Positions 17,756 through 27,288 are shown, numbered from the stretch's first letter. The stretch: 64,000 bases of DNA from Bacteroidales bacterium (GCA_016936505.1 JAFGXS010000011.1:62001-126000), one strand, 5' to 3'. Numbers and translations are program-made. The notes: generated by a model from the letters alone, not told the origin.

Positions 17756-18520
17756 TTAATTTTTTAAGTTTCTTTTAGCCTTTTCAATAAGGGGTGCAAA
17801 GTACGTACTTTTTTCCGGAAATTTCAAAATTAATTTTTCATAAATCCTGGCGGCCTTTTCATAGAGCCCCTGATCCATATAAATATTCGCAAGCGTCTCA
17901 CTTACAATATTTTCTTTATCCACAACACTTTCACGGGCCACATCCTCAGCTCTGAAAAAGTCGGTAACCGGTCTTGAGATAGAAGGCTCATTTTCAATAA
18001 ACCGATCAATAATATCAAATGTCGAACTTATTTCCTGCCTGATTAGTTCTTTTTTTCTTCCTTTTTTCTCAGCTTCTATTTCCCTTATTCTTCTTTCAAT
18101 AATTTTTTTCAGTTCCTCAACAGAATAACTCCGGTCATCATCAATGGTTTTGTAATCGGTATCCGAGATCTCAACTTTTTCCTCTTCGATTTCACTACTT
18201 AAAACTGGCTTTGATTTTACCGAAGCCTGGGCTTCTTCTACCTCTTCATGCCCTTCATCAGGCAAAACAATCCGGATAGATTCTTCATTCAGTCTGTCAA
18301 TATGTTTTTTCAACATACGACGGCTTCCCACATAAATAGCTGTTGTTTTAAGTTCTGAACCGTAAAGCACATTTTTATCCTGAAAAAGTTTCAGTGTGAG
18401 CAAAATACGACCTGTCTGGCAATAAGGAAACTCCTTTACCAAATCTGTCATCTCAGCCAAAACGGCTTCATTTAAATCGGATGGATTCATCAAATAACCG
18501 GTAAATTCGTCCTTGTTCAT
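17756..18520 (-). CDS. Conserved tetratricopeptide-containing protein
   Basis: 254 aa, no signal peptide. The N-terminal 90 residues (LVKEFPYCQTGRILLTLKL ...) form a conserved helical region; the middle is charged and probably disordered or coiled (KKIIERRIREIEAEKKGR). The C-terminus carries a TPR-like pair (LANIYMDQGLYEKAARIYEKL). No enzymatic motif is visible. It lies between lptE and secG on the minus strand, an order I associate with Bacteroidetes, so a role linked to the cell envelope or secretion is possible but unproven. Confidence 0.7.
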   Translation of the reverse strand: MNKDEFTGYLMNPSDLNEAVLAEMTDLVKEFPYCQTGRILLTLKLFQDKNVLYGSELKTTAIYVGSRRMLKKHIDRLNEESIRIVLPDEGHEEVEEAQASVKSKPVLSSEIEEEKVEISDTDYKTIDDDRSYSVEELKKIIERRIREIEAEKKGRKKELIRQEISSTFDIIDRFIENEPSISRPVTDFFRAEDVARESVVDKENIVSETLANIYMDQGLYEKAARIYEKLILKFPEKSTYFAPLIEKAKRNLKN

Positions 18521-18544
18521 TCTGCGAAGTTAACAAACATTTGA

Positions 18545-19111
18545 TTACCAGTTCACAAGTGCTTTATTGAAAATATCTTCAGACAAACTGGTACAAATCT
18601 CGCCGACAAGCTTGTCTTTTACTGTATTGAAATTCTGATCGGAAGTGTAATCTCGATATTCTGTAAATGAAGTATCAAAGTCTTTTGTATGGTCCTTAGT
18701 GTTGATATACTGAACCTTAACGGTAATAGATAAGCGGTTCAAAGCTGCAGTTTGATTGGCCTGAATGGCCTGAGGAGTAATAGAATAACCCGTAATTTCT
18801 CCTGAAAATTGCAAGTCCCCGTTTTTAGGAACCATTTGCAAATTGGTTTGCGAGTTAAACATATCCCGCAAAGTATTGGTAAAAGTCTGGCTCAGTGTGG
18901 GATCAACCAAAGGCGCCTTATTTGAAAAGTAGCCCACCGAAATAGTTTTGGCATCCGGCGGAATAGACGCTCCCGTAAAGGAATAAATTCCACAGGAACT
19001 GAATAAAAACACAAATACAGATACCATAGCTGCCTTTGCCAGCCAAATCCTTTTATCTTTGAATCCTTTCGGATCAGAATTTACGTTTTGAGTAAACTTC
19101 AACAGCTTCAT
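18545..19111 (-). CDS. lptE: LptE-like LPS assembly lipoprotein
   Basis: 188 aa from the ATG at 19111. The track start at 19183 adds residues without a signal character and runs under the divergent gene. An N-terminal hydrophobic stretch (MVSVFVFLF) ends in the lipobox FSSC, giving an outer-membrane lipoprotein. The body (GIYSFTGASIPPDAKTISV, LSQTFTNTLRDMF, YTSDQNFNTVKDKL) fits the Bacteroidetes LptE family, which plugs the LptD barrel in LPS export. First gene of the lptE-TPR-secG unit; a TAnnTTTG box lies just upstream. Confidence 0.8.
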   Translation of the reverse strand: MKLLKFTQNVNSDPKGFKDKRIWLAKAAMVSVFVFLFSSCGIYSFTGASIPPDAKTISVGYFSNKAPLVDPTLSQTFTNTLRDMFNSQTNLQMVPKNGDLQFSGEITGYSITPQAIQANQTAALNRLSITVKVQYINTKDHTKDFDTSFTEYRDYTSDQNFNTVKDKLVGEICTSLSEDIFNKALVNW

Positions 19112-19125
19112 TAGTTTGCTTTTTG

Positions 19126-19133
19126 CAAAGTTA
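19126..19133 (-). promoter_or_regulatory. Candidate -7 box for lptE
   Basis: Minus-strand TAACTTTG fits TAnnTTTG, 15 bp upstream of the ATG at 19111. It implies a short leader and supports that start over 19183. Confidence 0.35.
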
Positions 19134-19167
19134 TAACAAAAAACCATTTTTAGGAAAGAAGGAAACG

Positions 19168-20631
19168 ATGGAAAAAAAATCAAGAAACCGGCTTAAAATC
19201 GAAGATATGTATATTAAATCAAGTTCATTTTTTTTGCTCTTATTTATTCTCTTTTTTGTAACTGCCTGTAACAACACTCCGCCTACAGAAACAAGCCAAA
19301 AACAACCCGTCATCCCCATTAAAGTTAAGCCTGGAACCGTTGTCAGCAAAGTTCCATGTTATACAGACTCAACCAAATCCTACGCCGTTTACCTACCTTC
19401 AGATTATACCCCTAAACATACTTTTCCCGTAGTTTTCTTTTTCGATGCACATGCCAGAGGGGACCTGGTAGTGAAAAAATATAAAAATGTGGCTCAGGAA
19501 TTCGGCTTTATTCTGGCAGTTTCCAACAACTCAAAAAACGGCCAGACTAATAATTTGATGAATAAAATTCTTTACAATTTTATGCAGGATGTGGAAGAAC
19601 GATTTTCCGTTGATCCCCTGCAAATTTACACTGCCGGTTTTTCAGGCGGAGCCAGAGTAGCAGCAGGAATTGGACTGTTTAATAAGAACGTGGCAGGAAC
19701 TATCGGTTTGGAAGCAGGTTTCCCGGCTGTTCAACAAATTCCCGATATGCATCTTACATGGGTTGGTGTAGTTGGAAACACCGATTTTAATTATCTGGAG
19801 ATGAAAAATCTTGCCAAACAACTTAATGCAATGGGCATGCAAAACCTGCTCCTTGTTTATCCAGGCAAACATGAATTACCCCCGCCAACCATCTTCAAAA
19901 AGGCTTACGAATTTCTTTTACTTAGTGCCATGAGAAAGCAAACTGTTCCAATCAATCAGGCGTTAATTGATACGGTAAAAAATCAATACGATCAGATCCG
20001 ATTATTGGCTCAAAAAAAAGATGATTGTATACAGCAATTGGAAGCGGACAAGGATTTGGTAAAAAACCTGGAAGGATTGACCGATATTTCTCAATACTTA
20101 AGTGAAATAAAAAAGCTTTCGGCAAACCATGACTGTCAACTCAGGCAAAAAGAAATAGCAGCCCTGGTGGAAACAGAAATATTTTACCAGCAGAAGTTTG
20201 ACAGATCAATGAATACTGAAAATTCAGGATGGTGGAAAGAACAAATTGAAGAAATATACCGGAAAAAGAATGTTACCCGCGACAACAGGGTAAAACTGAT
20301 GTATCAGCGACTGTTGAATTACCTGAGCCTTACCTCGTATCTCTATGCTAACAACAGTCTGAAAAACGGGCAAATGGAAGCTACCAGTAAGTTTCTCATG
20401 ATTTACCAGATGGTTGACCCTGACAATCCGGAAGTGTATTTTATGAAAGCAGAATATTATGCGGTTCAGAACCATGACGACAAGGCCATCCAATCATTAC
20501 AGGATGCCGTTGATCATGGATTTAACGATATGAGCAGAATAAAAAACAACAAATATTTTCTGAACCTGAAAAGTTCATCCCAATTTGCTAAAATTCTCGA
20601 AAAAACCAAATCCATGAAACAGGCTGACTAA
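19168..20631 (+). CDS. Lipoprotein with alpha/beta-hydrolase domain and TPR-like C-terminus
   Basis: 487 aa from the ATG at 19168, which follows an AAGAAGGAAA purine run; the ATG at 19207 would give a more typical signal peptide. A hydrophobic stretch ends in a lipobox (FVTAC), then a Thr/Pro/Gln linker. The esterase-like domain (about residues 60-270) has VYLPSDYTPKHTFPVVFFFD and the nucleophile elbow AGFSGGAR, with a candidate catalytic His in PGKHELPPP. The C-terminal half is helical and ends in a TPR-like unit (PEVYFMKAEYYAVQNHDDKA). Possibly a periplasmic or surface esterase; substrate unknown. Divergent from lptE. Confidence 0.7.
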   Translation: MEKKSRNRLKIEDMYIKSSSFFLLLFILFFVTACNNTPPTETSQKQPVIPIKVKPGTVVSKVPCYTDSTKSYAVYLPSDYTPKHTFPVVFFFDAHARGDLVVKKYKNVAQEFGFILAVSNNSKNGQTNNLMNKILYNFMQDVEERFSVDPLQIYTAGFSGGARVAAGIGLFNKNVAGTIGLEAGFPAVQQIPDMHLTWVGVVGNTDFNYLEMKNLAKQLNAMGMQNLLLVYPGKHELPPPTIFKKAYEFLLLSAMRKQTVPINQALIDTVKNQYDQIRLLAQKKDDCIQQLEADKDLVKNLEGLTDISQYLSEIKKLSANHDCQLRQKEIAALVETEIFYQQKFDRSMNTENSGWWKEQIEEIYRKKNVTRDNRVKLMYQRLLNYLSLTSYLYANNSLKNGQMEATSKFLMIYQMVDPDNPEVYFMKAEYYAVQNHDDKAIQSLQDAVDHGFNDMSRIKNNKYFLNLKSSSQFAKILEKTKSMKQAD

Positions 20632-20762
20632 CCTGCACCTTTTTCCCTCTCTGGTCCCCGTCACAGAAGATGATGGATTTTTCTGAACATTTGAAATGTT
20701 GAATAAAAAACAGTTTTTTACAAAAAAACAATCATCTGCAAACTAATTTTTAGCAACCCTGT

Positions 20763-21461
20763 TTACCCATTTTGTAAAGGTTTTAATAAAAAAGTTCTCA
20801 ATATTAGCACCAGAGTTCCTGACAACAATATGGTTTTTATCCAAAAATTTTGTGGCAGAACACATAACGCAATGATGCTGAATAAACCAAATAACAATAT
20901 ACGGGCTTTATATTCTTTCAAAGAAATGAGTCTTTTTTGTATGATAATCATTAAAAAACTGATTATTCCAACAACCCCGATAAAGAACGAAAGATTACGA
21001 CTTAAACCATCTTCTTTTATCCAGAAGAAAGGAATAGCTGTATAAATAAGAGAAAGGAAAAAGCCCGTTATCAATGAAATCCGATCAGGGTTGAAACTTT
21101 GTTTCGAATTAATTTTTTGTAAAAACTTATCTTGCTCAGCATCCTTGAAATCTTTTTCAGAAACCGGCTTAGCTACAAGCACTTTTTTAAACAAATCCAA
21201 TAAAATACCTGGAAAATATTCTCTAAAGGAGTAATAAACTATTATAAACTCTTCTTGCTTTTTTTCATCTAAACGTATTCTTGTGTGATACGGAAATCCA
21301 TAAAAGAAGGACAGGTTTTGTCCTTCTTTTACTTCAACAACCTGAGTTTCTCCAACACTTAGCTCCGCAATTTTATGACCACCTGAACGCACTCTTAATT
21401 TCATTCCAATATCCAGGTAAAAACTTACAAGAAAAAAAAATTTAATATGAACCTTCTTCAT
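20763..21461 (-). CDS. Membrane protein of unknown function
   Basis: 232 aa from the ATG at 21461; the track's TTG start at 21473 would overlap the upstream stop. Residues about 20-70 look like a small beta domain (MKLRVRSGGHKIAELSVGET ...), followed by an amphipathic region and about four transmembrane helices in the C-terminal half. I do not recognise the family. The start is 4 nt after the stop of the lipoprotein gene, so the two are a translationally coupled pair. Base composition is AT-rich compared with the operon at 22709. Confidence 0.6.
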   Translation of the reverse strand: MKKVHIKFFFLVSFYLDIGMKLRVRSGGHKIAELSVGETQVVEVKEGQNLSFFYGFPYHTRIRLDEKKQEEFIIVYYSFREYFPGILLDLFKKVLVAKPVSEKDFKDAEQDKFLQKINSKQSFNPDRISLITGFFLSLIYTAIPFFWIKEDGLSRNLSFFIGVVGIISFLMIIIQKRLISLKEYKARILLFGLFSIIALCVLPQNFWIKTILLSGTLVLILRTFLLKPLQNG

Positions 21462-21465
21462 AAGT

Positions 21466-22229
21466 CTAATCAATCATTGATGCTACAGCTGCACTACCAA
21501 GAATCACGCCAAAATAACCCCAAGGTCCAAAAACCGCAGCCGTTGTTGCTACTCCAGACACTACAGAAGCTCCTGCTCCTCCAACATCACGATAAACCCA
21601 ACTGGGCAATTCATCTTGCACAGCATATCCTGATTTAAAAGAACCATTTCCTGTTGACCAATATTCGCGAGATGATTTTGCTATTGCCATAACACATTGT
21701 AACTGTTCTTTTTCTGTATCTAACATGTTATTAGCATCATCTAATTTCTTTTGGTACTGTTTTATTATGCTGATAACTGTATCAGGATATGATAAATAAG
21801 GTTCTATTGCATCATAAAATTGAACGATAAACAGATATTCAGCTTCACTGTATTTTCCTTCTTGATATAAGCTATTTATAACCTCATAATTTTTCTGAAA
21901 TGTATAAGCTGATGAAGATAATTGCCTAATATTTAAAAGAATACCTGAATCTTTTTGAACAATTTCGCTAAATAATGGAGTAATTCCTTTCCCTTTGAAG
22001 TATTTATCGACAACAGCAATCTTTTCATTTATACTGACTTCTTCTTTCGTTCCAAACTTATAGTGAGAGTAATACAAATCAAGAATCTGATTATGCATAG
22101 GGCCAATATTTTCCAAATTGATAGATTTATTATCTGTTCCTATTTCAGTACCATTTTTTTTGTACATCCAGACATAAAAATTGTAACCCCTATAAAAGTA
22201 ATTAAAGTGAATATAATTTTTGTTTTCAT
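21466..22229 (-). CDS. Lipoprotein of unknown function, frame broken at an A8 tract
   Basis: The track gives 233 aa from 22167, but this ATG sits inside a better reading. From ATG at 22229 another frame encodes a lipoprotein signal (MKTKIIFTLITFIGVTIFMSGC, shown here in part as TLITFIGVTIFMSGC). It reaches eight A residues (22154-22161 on the plus strand, as T) and then stops at 22140-22142. One extra A in the run would join signal and body precisely (SGCTKKNGTEIG). So this is a sequencing error, a mutation, phase variation or transcriptional slippage. The body is helical (40-150), and the C-terminus is a Gly/Ala-rich hydrophobic segment (GGAGASVVSGVATTAAVFGP). Confidence 0.6.
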
Positions 22230-22527
22230 TTTTTTTGATTTATCTGATTGGTCTAATTATCTATTAGGTTTTTATTATTGTTGATTCTGTTTCGAACCTT
22301 CCATCACCAACGGAATGTTCAGGTAAATAAATATTTTAATACTTTTGCCGGCTACCTCCTTTCTTTGTATTATAGATTATTACTCGCATGATAATTTTGT
22401 TTCATTGATAGGAGGTTTTTTCTCCTCTCGTTTTTCTACAAAAAATCCTTTGAAAAATTCAATCAGGTTTGTCAGGATTTTCTTCTTGTTAATTGTTTCA
22501 CCAAAATTAAAAAAAATAGCCGCCACA

Positions 22528-22548
22528 CATTTAGAATAATTCTAAATG
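22528..22548. promoter_or_regulatory. Fur/PerR-type palindromic operator candidate
   Basis: CATTTAGAAT-A-ATTCTAAATG is a perfect 10-bp inverted repeat with a one-base centre. Its core TTAGAATAATTCTAA has the 7-1-7 layout of Fur-superfamily operators and resembles the PerR box (TTATAATnATTATAA) with one change per half. It lies 160 bp upstream of the acyl-CoA ligase and 300 bp upstream of the lipoprotein gene. Which gene it controls is unclear. Confidence 0.45.
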
Positions 22549-22642
22549 CCCCGCCTACAAATGAATTCTTTCCCATTAGAATCATCTCAATTATTTCCTG
22601 AAAAAAGAGTTAAAATTTCTGTGTTTTTAGCAGCAGTTTAGT

Positions 22643-22650
22643 TATTTTTG
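22643..22650 (+). promoter_or_regulatory. Candidate -7 box for the fatty-acid operon
   Basis: TATTTTTG fits TAnnTTTG, 59 bp upstream of the acyl-CoA ligase ATG and 95 bp downstream of the palindrome. No exact TTTG at -33. Confidence 0.4.
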
Positions 22651-22708
22651 AACAACTAGTTTTTCAATCCTCCCAGATTGTCTTTTAACCAATACTAAAC
22701 TGACTGCC

Positions 22709-24283
22709 ATGAAAAAATTTGTTGTCCATCAAATCCTCAACCACGCGTTGATCACCCATCCCGAACAGAAAATTGTTTCCGACGGAAAAACTTTTACTTA
22801 CCGAGAATTTTATTCCCGAGTTCTTAAACTGGCCAACTGTTTGAAAGCAAAAGGAATAAAAAAAGGTACCGTGGTCGGTGTGCTGGATGTAAACACGCAC
22901 CGCTTCCTCGAAATGCACTATGCCTGTTCCATGCTGGGAGCCGTGCTCCACACCATCAATTTCCGGCTGGCTCCGGAACAAATGGTGTATTCTATGGTTC
23001 ATGCCGGAGATGAATGGATTTTTGTTTCCGATATTTTTGTCCAGGCTGTAAAACCGTTATTCGGCAAATTCCCCAACTGGGTGCTGATGAGCGATAACAC
23101 CGATCAGCCGTTGCCCGAAGCAAAACAAGCTTTTAATTTTGAAAAACTGGTAGAAGAAGGCGAAGAAAAAGAATTGCCTGAAGCCGACGAGATTCAGGAA
23201 GACGATGTGTTTTCCATTTTTTATACCACCGGAACCACAGGCAGTCCCAAAGGCATTCAGTACGAACATCGCACCATGCTGACCGGTGCAATACAATTAT
23301 TTCACCACATGGCTTTGCACAAATACGGTGCCCGGCTCAGCAACCGCGATGTATTTATGCCGCTGATCCCGTTTTTCCATATCCATGCCTGGGGAACGGC
23401 TTTCTTTCCCATTTATCTTGGCGCCAAATTGGTGTTGCCGGGAGCCGCTGATGCTGCCGGACAATTGGCCCTTATCCAAAAAGAAAACGTCAGTTGGATG
23501 AATATGGTGCCAACCCAGTTGCAGATGCTGCTGGAACAGGAAGGTTTTGGGAACATCAAAGTGCTGACAGGCGGCAGTCCGTTTGCTTCGGGCATCGCCC
23601 AGCGGGCAGCCAAAGCCGGGGTGGAATTCAGCCTGATCTACGGAGGTTCCGATCAGCTGGGAACCGCTATTTCAGTGGTGCCCGAAGATGTGGAACCCGA
23701 CACCGACGAAGCGCTGGAATGGCGCAGGGTGGGCATGCGTCCTTTCCCACTGGTGGAAATTTCCATCCGCGATAAAGAAGGCAACGAAGTACCCCACGAT
23801 GGCAAAACACTGGGGTCCGTCTGGGTGCGGAGTCCCTGGCTACCCAAAGGTTATTACAAAGATCCCGAAACCACCAACAAACATTTTATCAATGGCTGGT
23901 TCCGAACCGGTGATTTAGGTTATTTCCATAAGAACCACGCCATTTACGTTGCCGACCGCGAAGGCGATGCCATTAAAAGTGGTGGAGAATGGATCCCCAC
24001 CGGCGTGCTGGAAGCCCTGCTTTCAGAACACGATGCCGTGCAACAGGTGGCCGTCATTCCCTTCCACGACGAACAATGGGGACAACGACCGTTAGCCGTG
24101 ATCAAATCCAAAGCTGAAGTTTCCGAAAAAGAGCTGAGCGATTTTCTCTTAGCCAAAGTCCCCGAAGGCAAACTGGCCAAATTCTGGATACCAGACCGTT
24201 ATGTTTTTGTGGATGAGATTCCGCTCACCAGCGCCGGGAAATTGAATAAGAAAGTCTTGAAGGAAGAATATTCAAAATTGTAA
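22709..24283 (+). CDS. Fatty acid-CoA ligase (AMP-binding)
   Basis: 524 aa ANL-superfamily enzyme. The P-loop FYTTGTTGSPKGIQYEHR, the hinge/adenylate motif GWFRTGDLGYF and the C-terminal catalytic-lysine region LTSAGKLNKKVL are present. The usual YGMTE motif is replaced by YGGSDQLG, which is atypical. Two acyl-CoA dehydrogenases and a thioesterase follow, so it probably activates a medium- or long-chain (or related) carboxylic acid for beta-oxidation. Its coding sequence is noticeably GC-richer than neighbours outside the operon. Confidence 0.85.
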   Translation: MKKFVVHQILNHALITHPEQKIVSDGKTFTYREFYSRVLKLANCLKAKGIKKGTVVGVLDVNTHRFLEMHYACSMLGAVLHTINFRLAPEQMVYSMVHAGDEWIFVSDIFVQAVKPLFGKFPNWVLMSDNTDQPLPEAKQAFNFEKLVEEGEEKELPEADEIQEDDVFSIFYTTGTTGSPKGIQYEHRTMLTGAIQLFHHMALHKYGARLSNRDVFMPLIPFFHIHAWGTAFFPIYLGAKLVLPGAADAAGQLALIQKENVSWMNMVPTQLQMLLEQEGFGNIKVLTGGSPFASGIAQRAAKAGVEFSLIYGGSDQLGTAISVVPEDVEPDTDEALEWRRVGMRPFPLVEISIRDKEGNEVPHDGKTLGSVWVRSPWLPKGYYKDPETTNKHFINGWFRTGDLGYFHKNHAIYVADREGDAIKSGGEWIPTGVLEALLSEHDAVQQVAVIPFHDEQWGQRPLAVIKSKAEVSEKELSDFLLAKVPEGKLAKFWIPDRYVFVDEIPLTSAGKLNKKVLKEEYSKL

Positions 24284-24321
24284 TCAATTTTTATAAAAAA
24301 TAACCTTAAAAAATTAATCTC

Positions 24322-25575
24322 ATGTCAATGAATGTATTAATGACCGACGAAGACAGAACGCTACAGCAAAGAGCGCAGGACTTTACCAAATGGGTACCAA
24401 CCCAGTTGCTGCTGGACATGGATGCCGAAAAAGTGCGGTATCCGACAGAATTCATCCGCGAAGCAGGAAAAAGAAATCTGCTGGGACTTCGGTTCGACAA
24501 AAAATGGGGCGGCTCAGGCATGCCCTGGAGCAGTGAAATGATTGCCTTAGAAGAAATCGGGGTACTGGGCACATCGCTTGGCTGCTTGTATTCGCTGTTT
24601 TCCATCGTGGGCGAAGCCATCCATGTGTTCGGCACTGAAGAACAAAAAGAACGTTTTCTCATTCCCATGCTCAAAGGAGAAATCGGCGTGGCTGAAGGGC
24701 TTACTGAACCCCGTGGCGGTTCCGACTTTTTTGCGGCCACCACCAAAGCCAAACGCGTAGGCGACACCTTTTACCTCAACGGACAAAAGCGTTTTGTCGT
24801 TGGTGCCGAAGGCGCTGACCTCATTTTAGTCTATGCCATTGTGGAAGGTATCGACGATCCAAAAAAAGCCATGACCGCTTTCCTGGTGGAAAGAGGCCCC
24901 GGTGTGGAAGTGGAACATGTATATGGCCTGATGGGAACCCGTGGTGGCGGCACCGGACGATTAGTATTCAAAGATGCGAAGGTGCCATTGAAAAATGTAT
25001 TAGGAGGTGAGGCCGGCATTGGCAACGGAACCAAAGTTTTCCACCAAATGATGGTTCCCGAAAGATTGACTTCAGCCGGTGGCGCTGTGGGCATGGCTCG
25101 CGGTGCACTGGAAGTAGCAGCCCGCTATGCTGACAAGCGCAAAGCTTTCGGCCAAAAAATCCGCGCATTTGAAGCCGTCAGCGCCAAAGTTTCCGACAGT
25201 CTCACCCTGCTGGATGCTTCCCGCGCCATCAACTATCTGGCAGCAAACACTGCTGACGCTCCGGTATCGGCAGGAAAAATCCGGCGGCTGGTTTCCGAGT
25301 CCAAGAAATTCTCCACCGAATCGGCATGGAAAGTAGTGAACCACGCCATGCAAATCATGGGCGGCATCGGTTACACCAATATTTATCCCGTGGAAAAAAT
25401 GCTCCGCGATGTACGGCTCATCACCATTTGGACCGGTACCAACGAAATCATGGATTTGGTAATCCAGCATGAATTCTACAAGGAATTTTTGAATCAAAAG
25501 CTGAACAGCCGCGACACCGAACCCGATGCCGAAGGCGCAACTTATAAAGAAGAAAAAGTGTACAACGACGATTAA
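24322..25575 (+). CDS. Acyl-CoA dehydrogenase
   Basis: 417 aa, typical length. Shows the FAD-site segment [10 protein letters not shown], the [12 protein letters not shown] loop, RKAFGQKI in the C-terminal helical domain, and [21 protein letters not shown] followed by [10 protein letters not shown], with the FAD/catalytic-base region near the C-terminus. It introduces the alpha-beta double bond in an acyl-CoA, passing electrons to ETF. It lies 38 nt after the ligase and 12 nt before a second dehydrogenase. Confidence 0.92.
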   Translation: MSMNVLMTDEDRTLQQRAQDFTKWVPTQLLLDMDAEKVRYPTEFIREAGKRNLLGLRFDKKWGGSGMPWSSEMIALEEIGVLGTSLGCLYSLFSIVGEAIHVFGTEEQKERFLIPMLKGEIGVAEGLTEPRGGSDFFAATTKAKRVGDTFYLNGQKRFVVGAEGADLILVYAIVEGIDDPKKAMTAFLVERGPGVEVEHVYGLMGTRGGGTGRLVFKDAKVPLKNVLGGEAGIGNGTKVFHQMMVPERLTSAGGAVGMARGALEVAARYADKRKAFGQKIRAFEAVSAKVSDSLTLLDASRAINYLAANTADAPVSAGKIRRLVSESKKFSTESAWKVVNHAMQIMGGIGYTNIYPVEKMLRDVRLITIWTGTNEIMDLVIQHEFYKEFLNQKLNSRDTEPDAEGATYKEEKVYNDD

Positions 25576-25587
25576 AATTTTTGTGTT

Positions 25588-27264
25588 ATGGAACCTTACA
25601 AAGAAGTCAGAGGAATGAATTTTTTTAGCACCGACAAAATGCTGCTTGATTTTCTCAGGGAATATGACGTTGCTTTTCTGGAACGCAACCAACAACATCT
25701 TTCCGACTTCGGCCTCTGGGTAGGCAACGAAGTGGATGAAGAAGCCGAATATTCAGACCGGTACGCTGAACCGAAACTGGAAGCTTTTGAAAAATACGGG
25801 AACAAAACCAACCACATTGTGTTTAATCCCCGGTACAAAAAAGCACATGCAGAAACTTATGCAAGAGGCATCATTGGACAGGCGTATGGAGAAAATCCGG
25901 AACCGCACCTGATCAGCTTTGTAATGGGTTATTTATTATCACATACTGATATTTCCATCCATTGCCCTGTTACCATGACCGGGGCAGTGGCATATGTGCT
26001 CAACACTTTGGCTCCCGAAGCCGTCAAAGACAAATATCTTTATGAACTCATCCGCATGGACGGAAAAGCCCTGTCTGGAGGAACCTGGGCCACCGAACTG
26101 CACGGAGGTTCCGATGTAGGGGCCACAACCACCGTTGCTAAAAAATCAGGAAATGCTTTTCAACTGACCGGTTTGAAATGGTTTACCAGTAATGCCGATT
26201 CAGGATTAGCCGTAGCCACTGCCCGCCCCGATGAAAGCATTTATGGAAGCAAAGGATTGGGATTTTACCTGGTACCCAGCCATCTGGATGATGGCAGTGA
26301 AAACAACTACCACATTCGCAGGTTAAAAGAAAAAATCGGCACCAGGGCACTGGCCACAGGAGAGATTGATCTCGAAGGCGCTTTTGCCGAAGAAATTGTA
26401 CCGCCGCCATACGGACTCAAAGCCATGATGGAAGCGCTGGAATACAGTCGAATTCACAACACCGTTAGTGCCAGCGGCAGCCACCGAAGAGCATTTCTTG
26501 AAGCCATGGCCTGGACCCGGCAACGGGAAGCTTTTAGCCACAATATCCTTCAATATCCTATGGTTCAGGATGAACTACTGAAAATATTGTTTTATCTCGA
26601 AGCTTCTTTTGCGCTTTCCTTTGAATCGGCCCGCTATTTTGACAAAGCGCTGGCAGACGAAACTAACCGCCCCTGGCTGCGACTGGCCACGGCTCTGGCC
26701 AAATACCAAACCGCCGAATGGGCTGTACAGGCTGCCAAGGACAGTATGGAAATCATCGGAGGTAATGCCTACACTTATGAGTTTCCCATGTCTCGGATCA
26801 TGCGCGATGTGTACAGCCTCATTCTTTGGGAAGGCCCGGCCAACATCCAGGCCATTGAAGTTGCCCGCATGTGTACCGGTAAAAACCTTACTGCTTATGA
26901 TGAATACCGCAAAAAAATAACGGAACTTATTCAGCTGTCTGCTTCCACCTGGAAACAGGAAACAGAATACGTTAACCAACAAATGCAACTCATAGAAAGT
27001 TTTGTGAATGCCATGCAAACCGATCCGTCAGCTATTCAATTGTATTCAAGAAAAACCATGGCTGCCATGAGCCGGACACTGGCAGCTGCCCTGTTACTCG
27101 ATAAAGCCTATCGGGCTGTAGAACATGACAATAATTTCAGAATGTATTTGGTAGCGAAAGGATATATTGATCATTTGCAGCAAGTTACAGCTCCGGGAAG
27201 TGAAGCCCTGAACAGAAAACACTTTAAAGCCATATTATTTTATGAACCCGTTTCCCGGTTATAA
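25588..27264 (+). CDS. Acyl-CoA dehydrogenase, long AidB-like form
   Basis: 558 aa, about 150 residues longer than the preceding dehydrogenase. Motifs include SGGTWATELHGGSDVGA at the flavin site, KWFTSNADSGLAVATARP, SHRRAFLEAMAWTRQREAF and IIGGNAYTYEFPMSRIMRD; WEGPANIQAIEV stands where the shorter enzyme has GTNEI. The extra C-terminal 120 residues are helical. This layout matches the AidB/large FadE-like subgroup. A dimeric partnership with the 24322 product is possible. An alternative start is ATG at 25615 (MNFFSTDKML). Confidence 0.88.
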   Translation: MEPYKEVRGMNFFSTDKMLLDFLREYDVAFLERNQQHLSDFGLWVGNEVDEEAEYSDRYAEPKLEAFEKYGNKTNHIVFNPRYKKAHAETYARGIIGQAYGENPEPHLISFVMGYLLSHTDISIHCPVTMTGAVAYVLNTLAPEAVKDKYLYELIRMDGKALSGGTWATELHGGSDVGATTTVAKKSGNAFQLTGLKWFTSNADSGLAVATARPDESIYGSKGLGFYLVPSHLDDGSENNYHIRRLKEKIGTRALATGEIDLEGAFAEEIVPPPYGLKAMMEALEYSRIHNTVSASGSHRRAFLEAMAWTRQREAFSHNILQYPMVQDELLKILFYLEASFALSFESARYFDKALADETNRPWLRLATALAKYQTAEWAVQAAKDSMEIIGGNAYTYEFPMSRIMRDVYSLILWEGPANIQAIEVARMCTGKNLTAYDEYRKKITELIQLSASTWKQETEYVNQQMQLIESFVNAMQTDPSAIQLYSRKTMAAMSRTLAAALLLDKAYRAVEHDNNFRMYLVAKGYIDHLQQVTAPGSEALNRKHFKAILFYEPVSRL

Positions 27265-27288
27265 AAGAACGTTTTAAATCTGATTTGT

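Larger units (their letters stand above)
22230..22708. other. Intergenic region between the lipoprotein pair and the fatty-acid operon
   Basis: 479 bp, AT-rich. It holds the putative Fur/PerR-like palindrome (22528-22548) and a -7 box (22643-22650), annotated separately. The 64-residue ORF at 22345-22539 has no recognisable features and ends inside the palindrome. I see no RNA gene. Confidence 0.5.

Noticed and set aside
22345-22539. 64-residue ORF in the gap before the acyl-CoA ligase
   Set aside because: No recognisable motif, poor start context, and it ends inside the palindrome.
23413-25698. Many overlapping ORFs on both strands in the fatty-acid operon
   Set aside because: High third-position GC leaves alternative frames open; only the ligase and dehydrogenase frames show conserved motifs.
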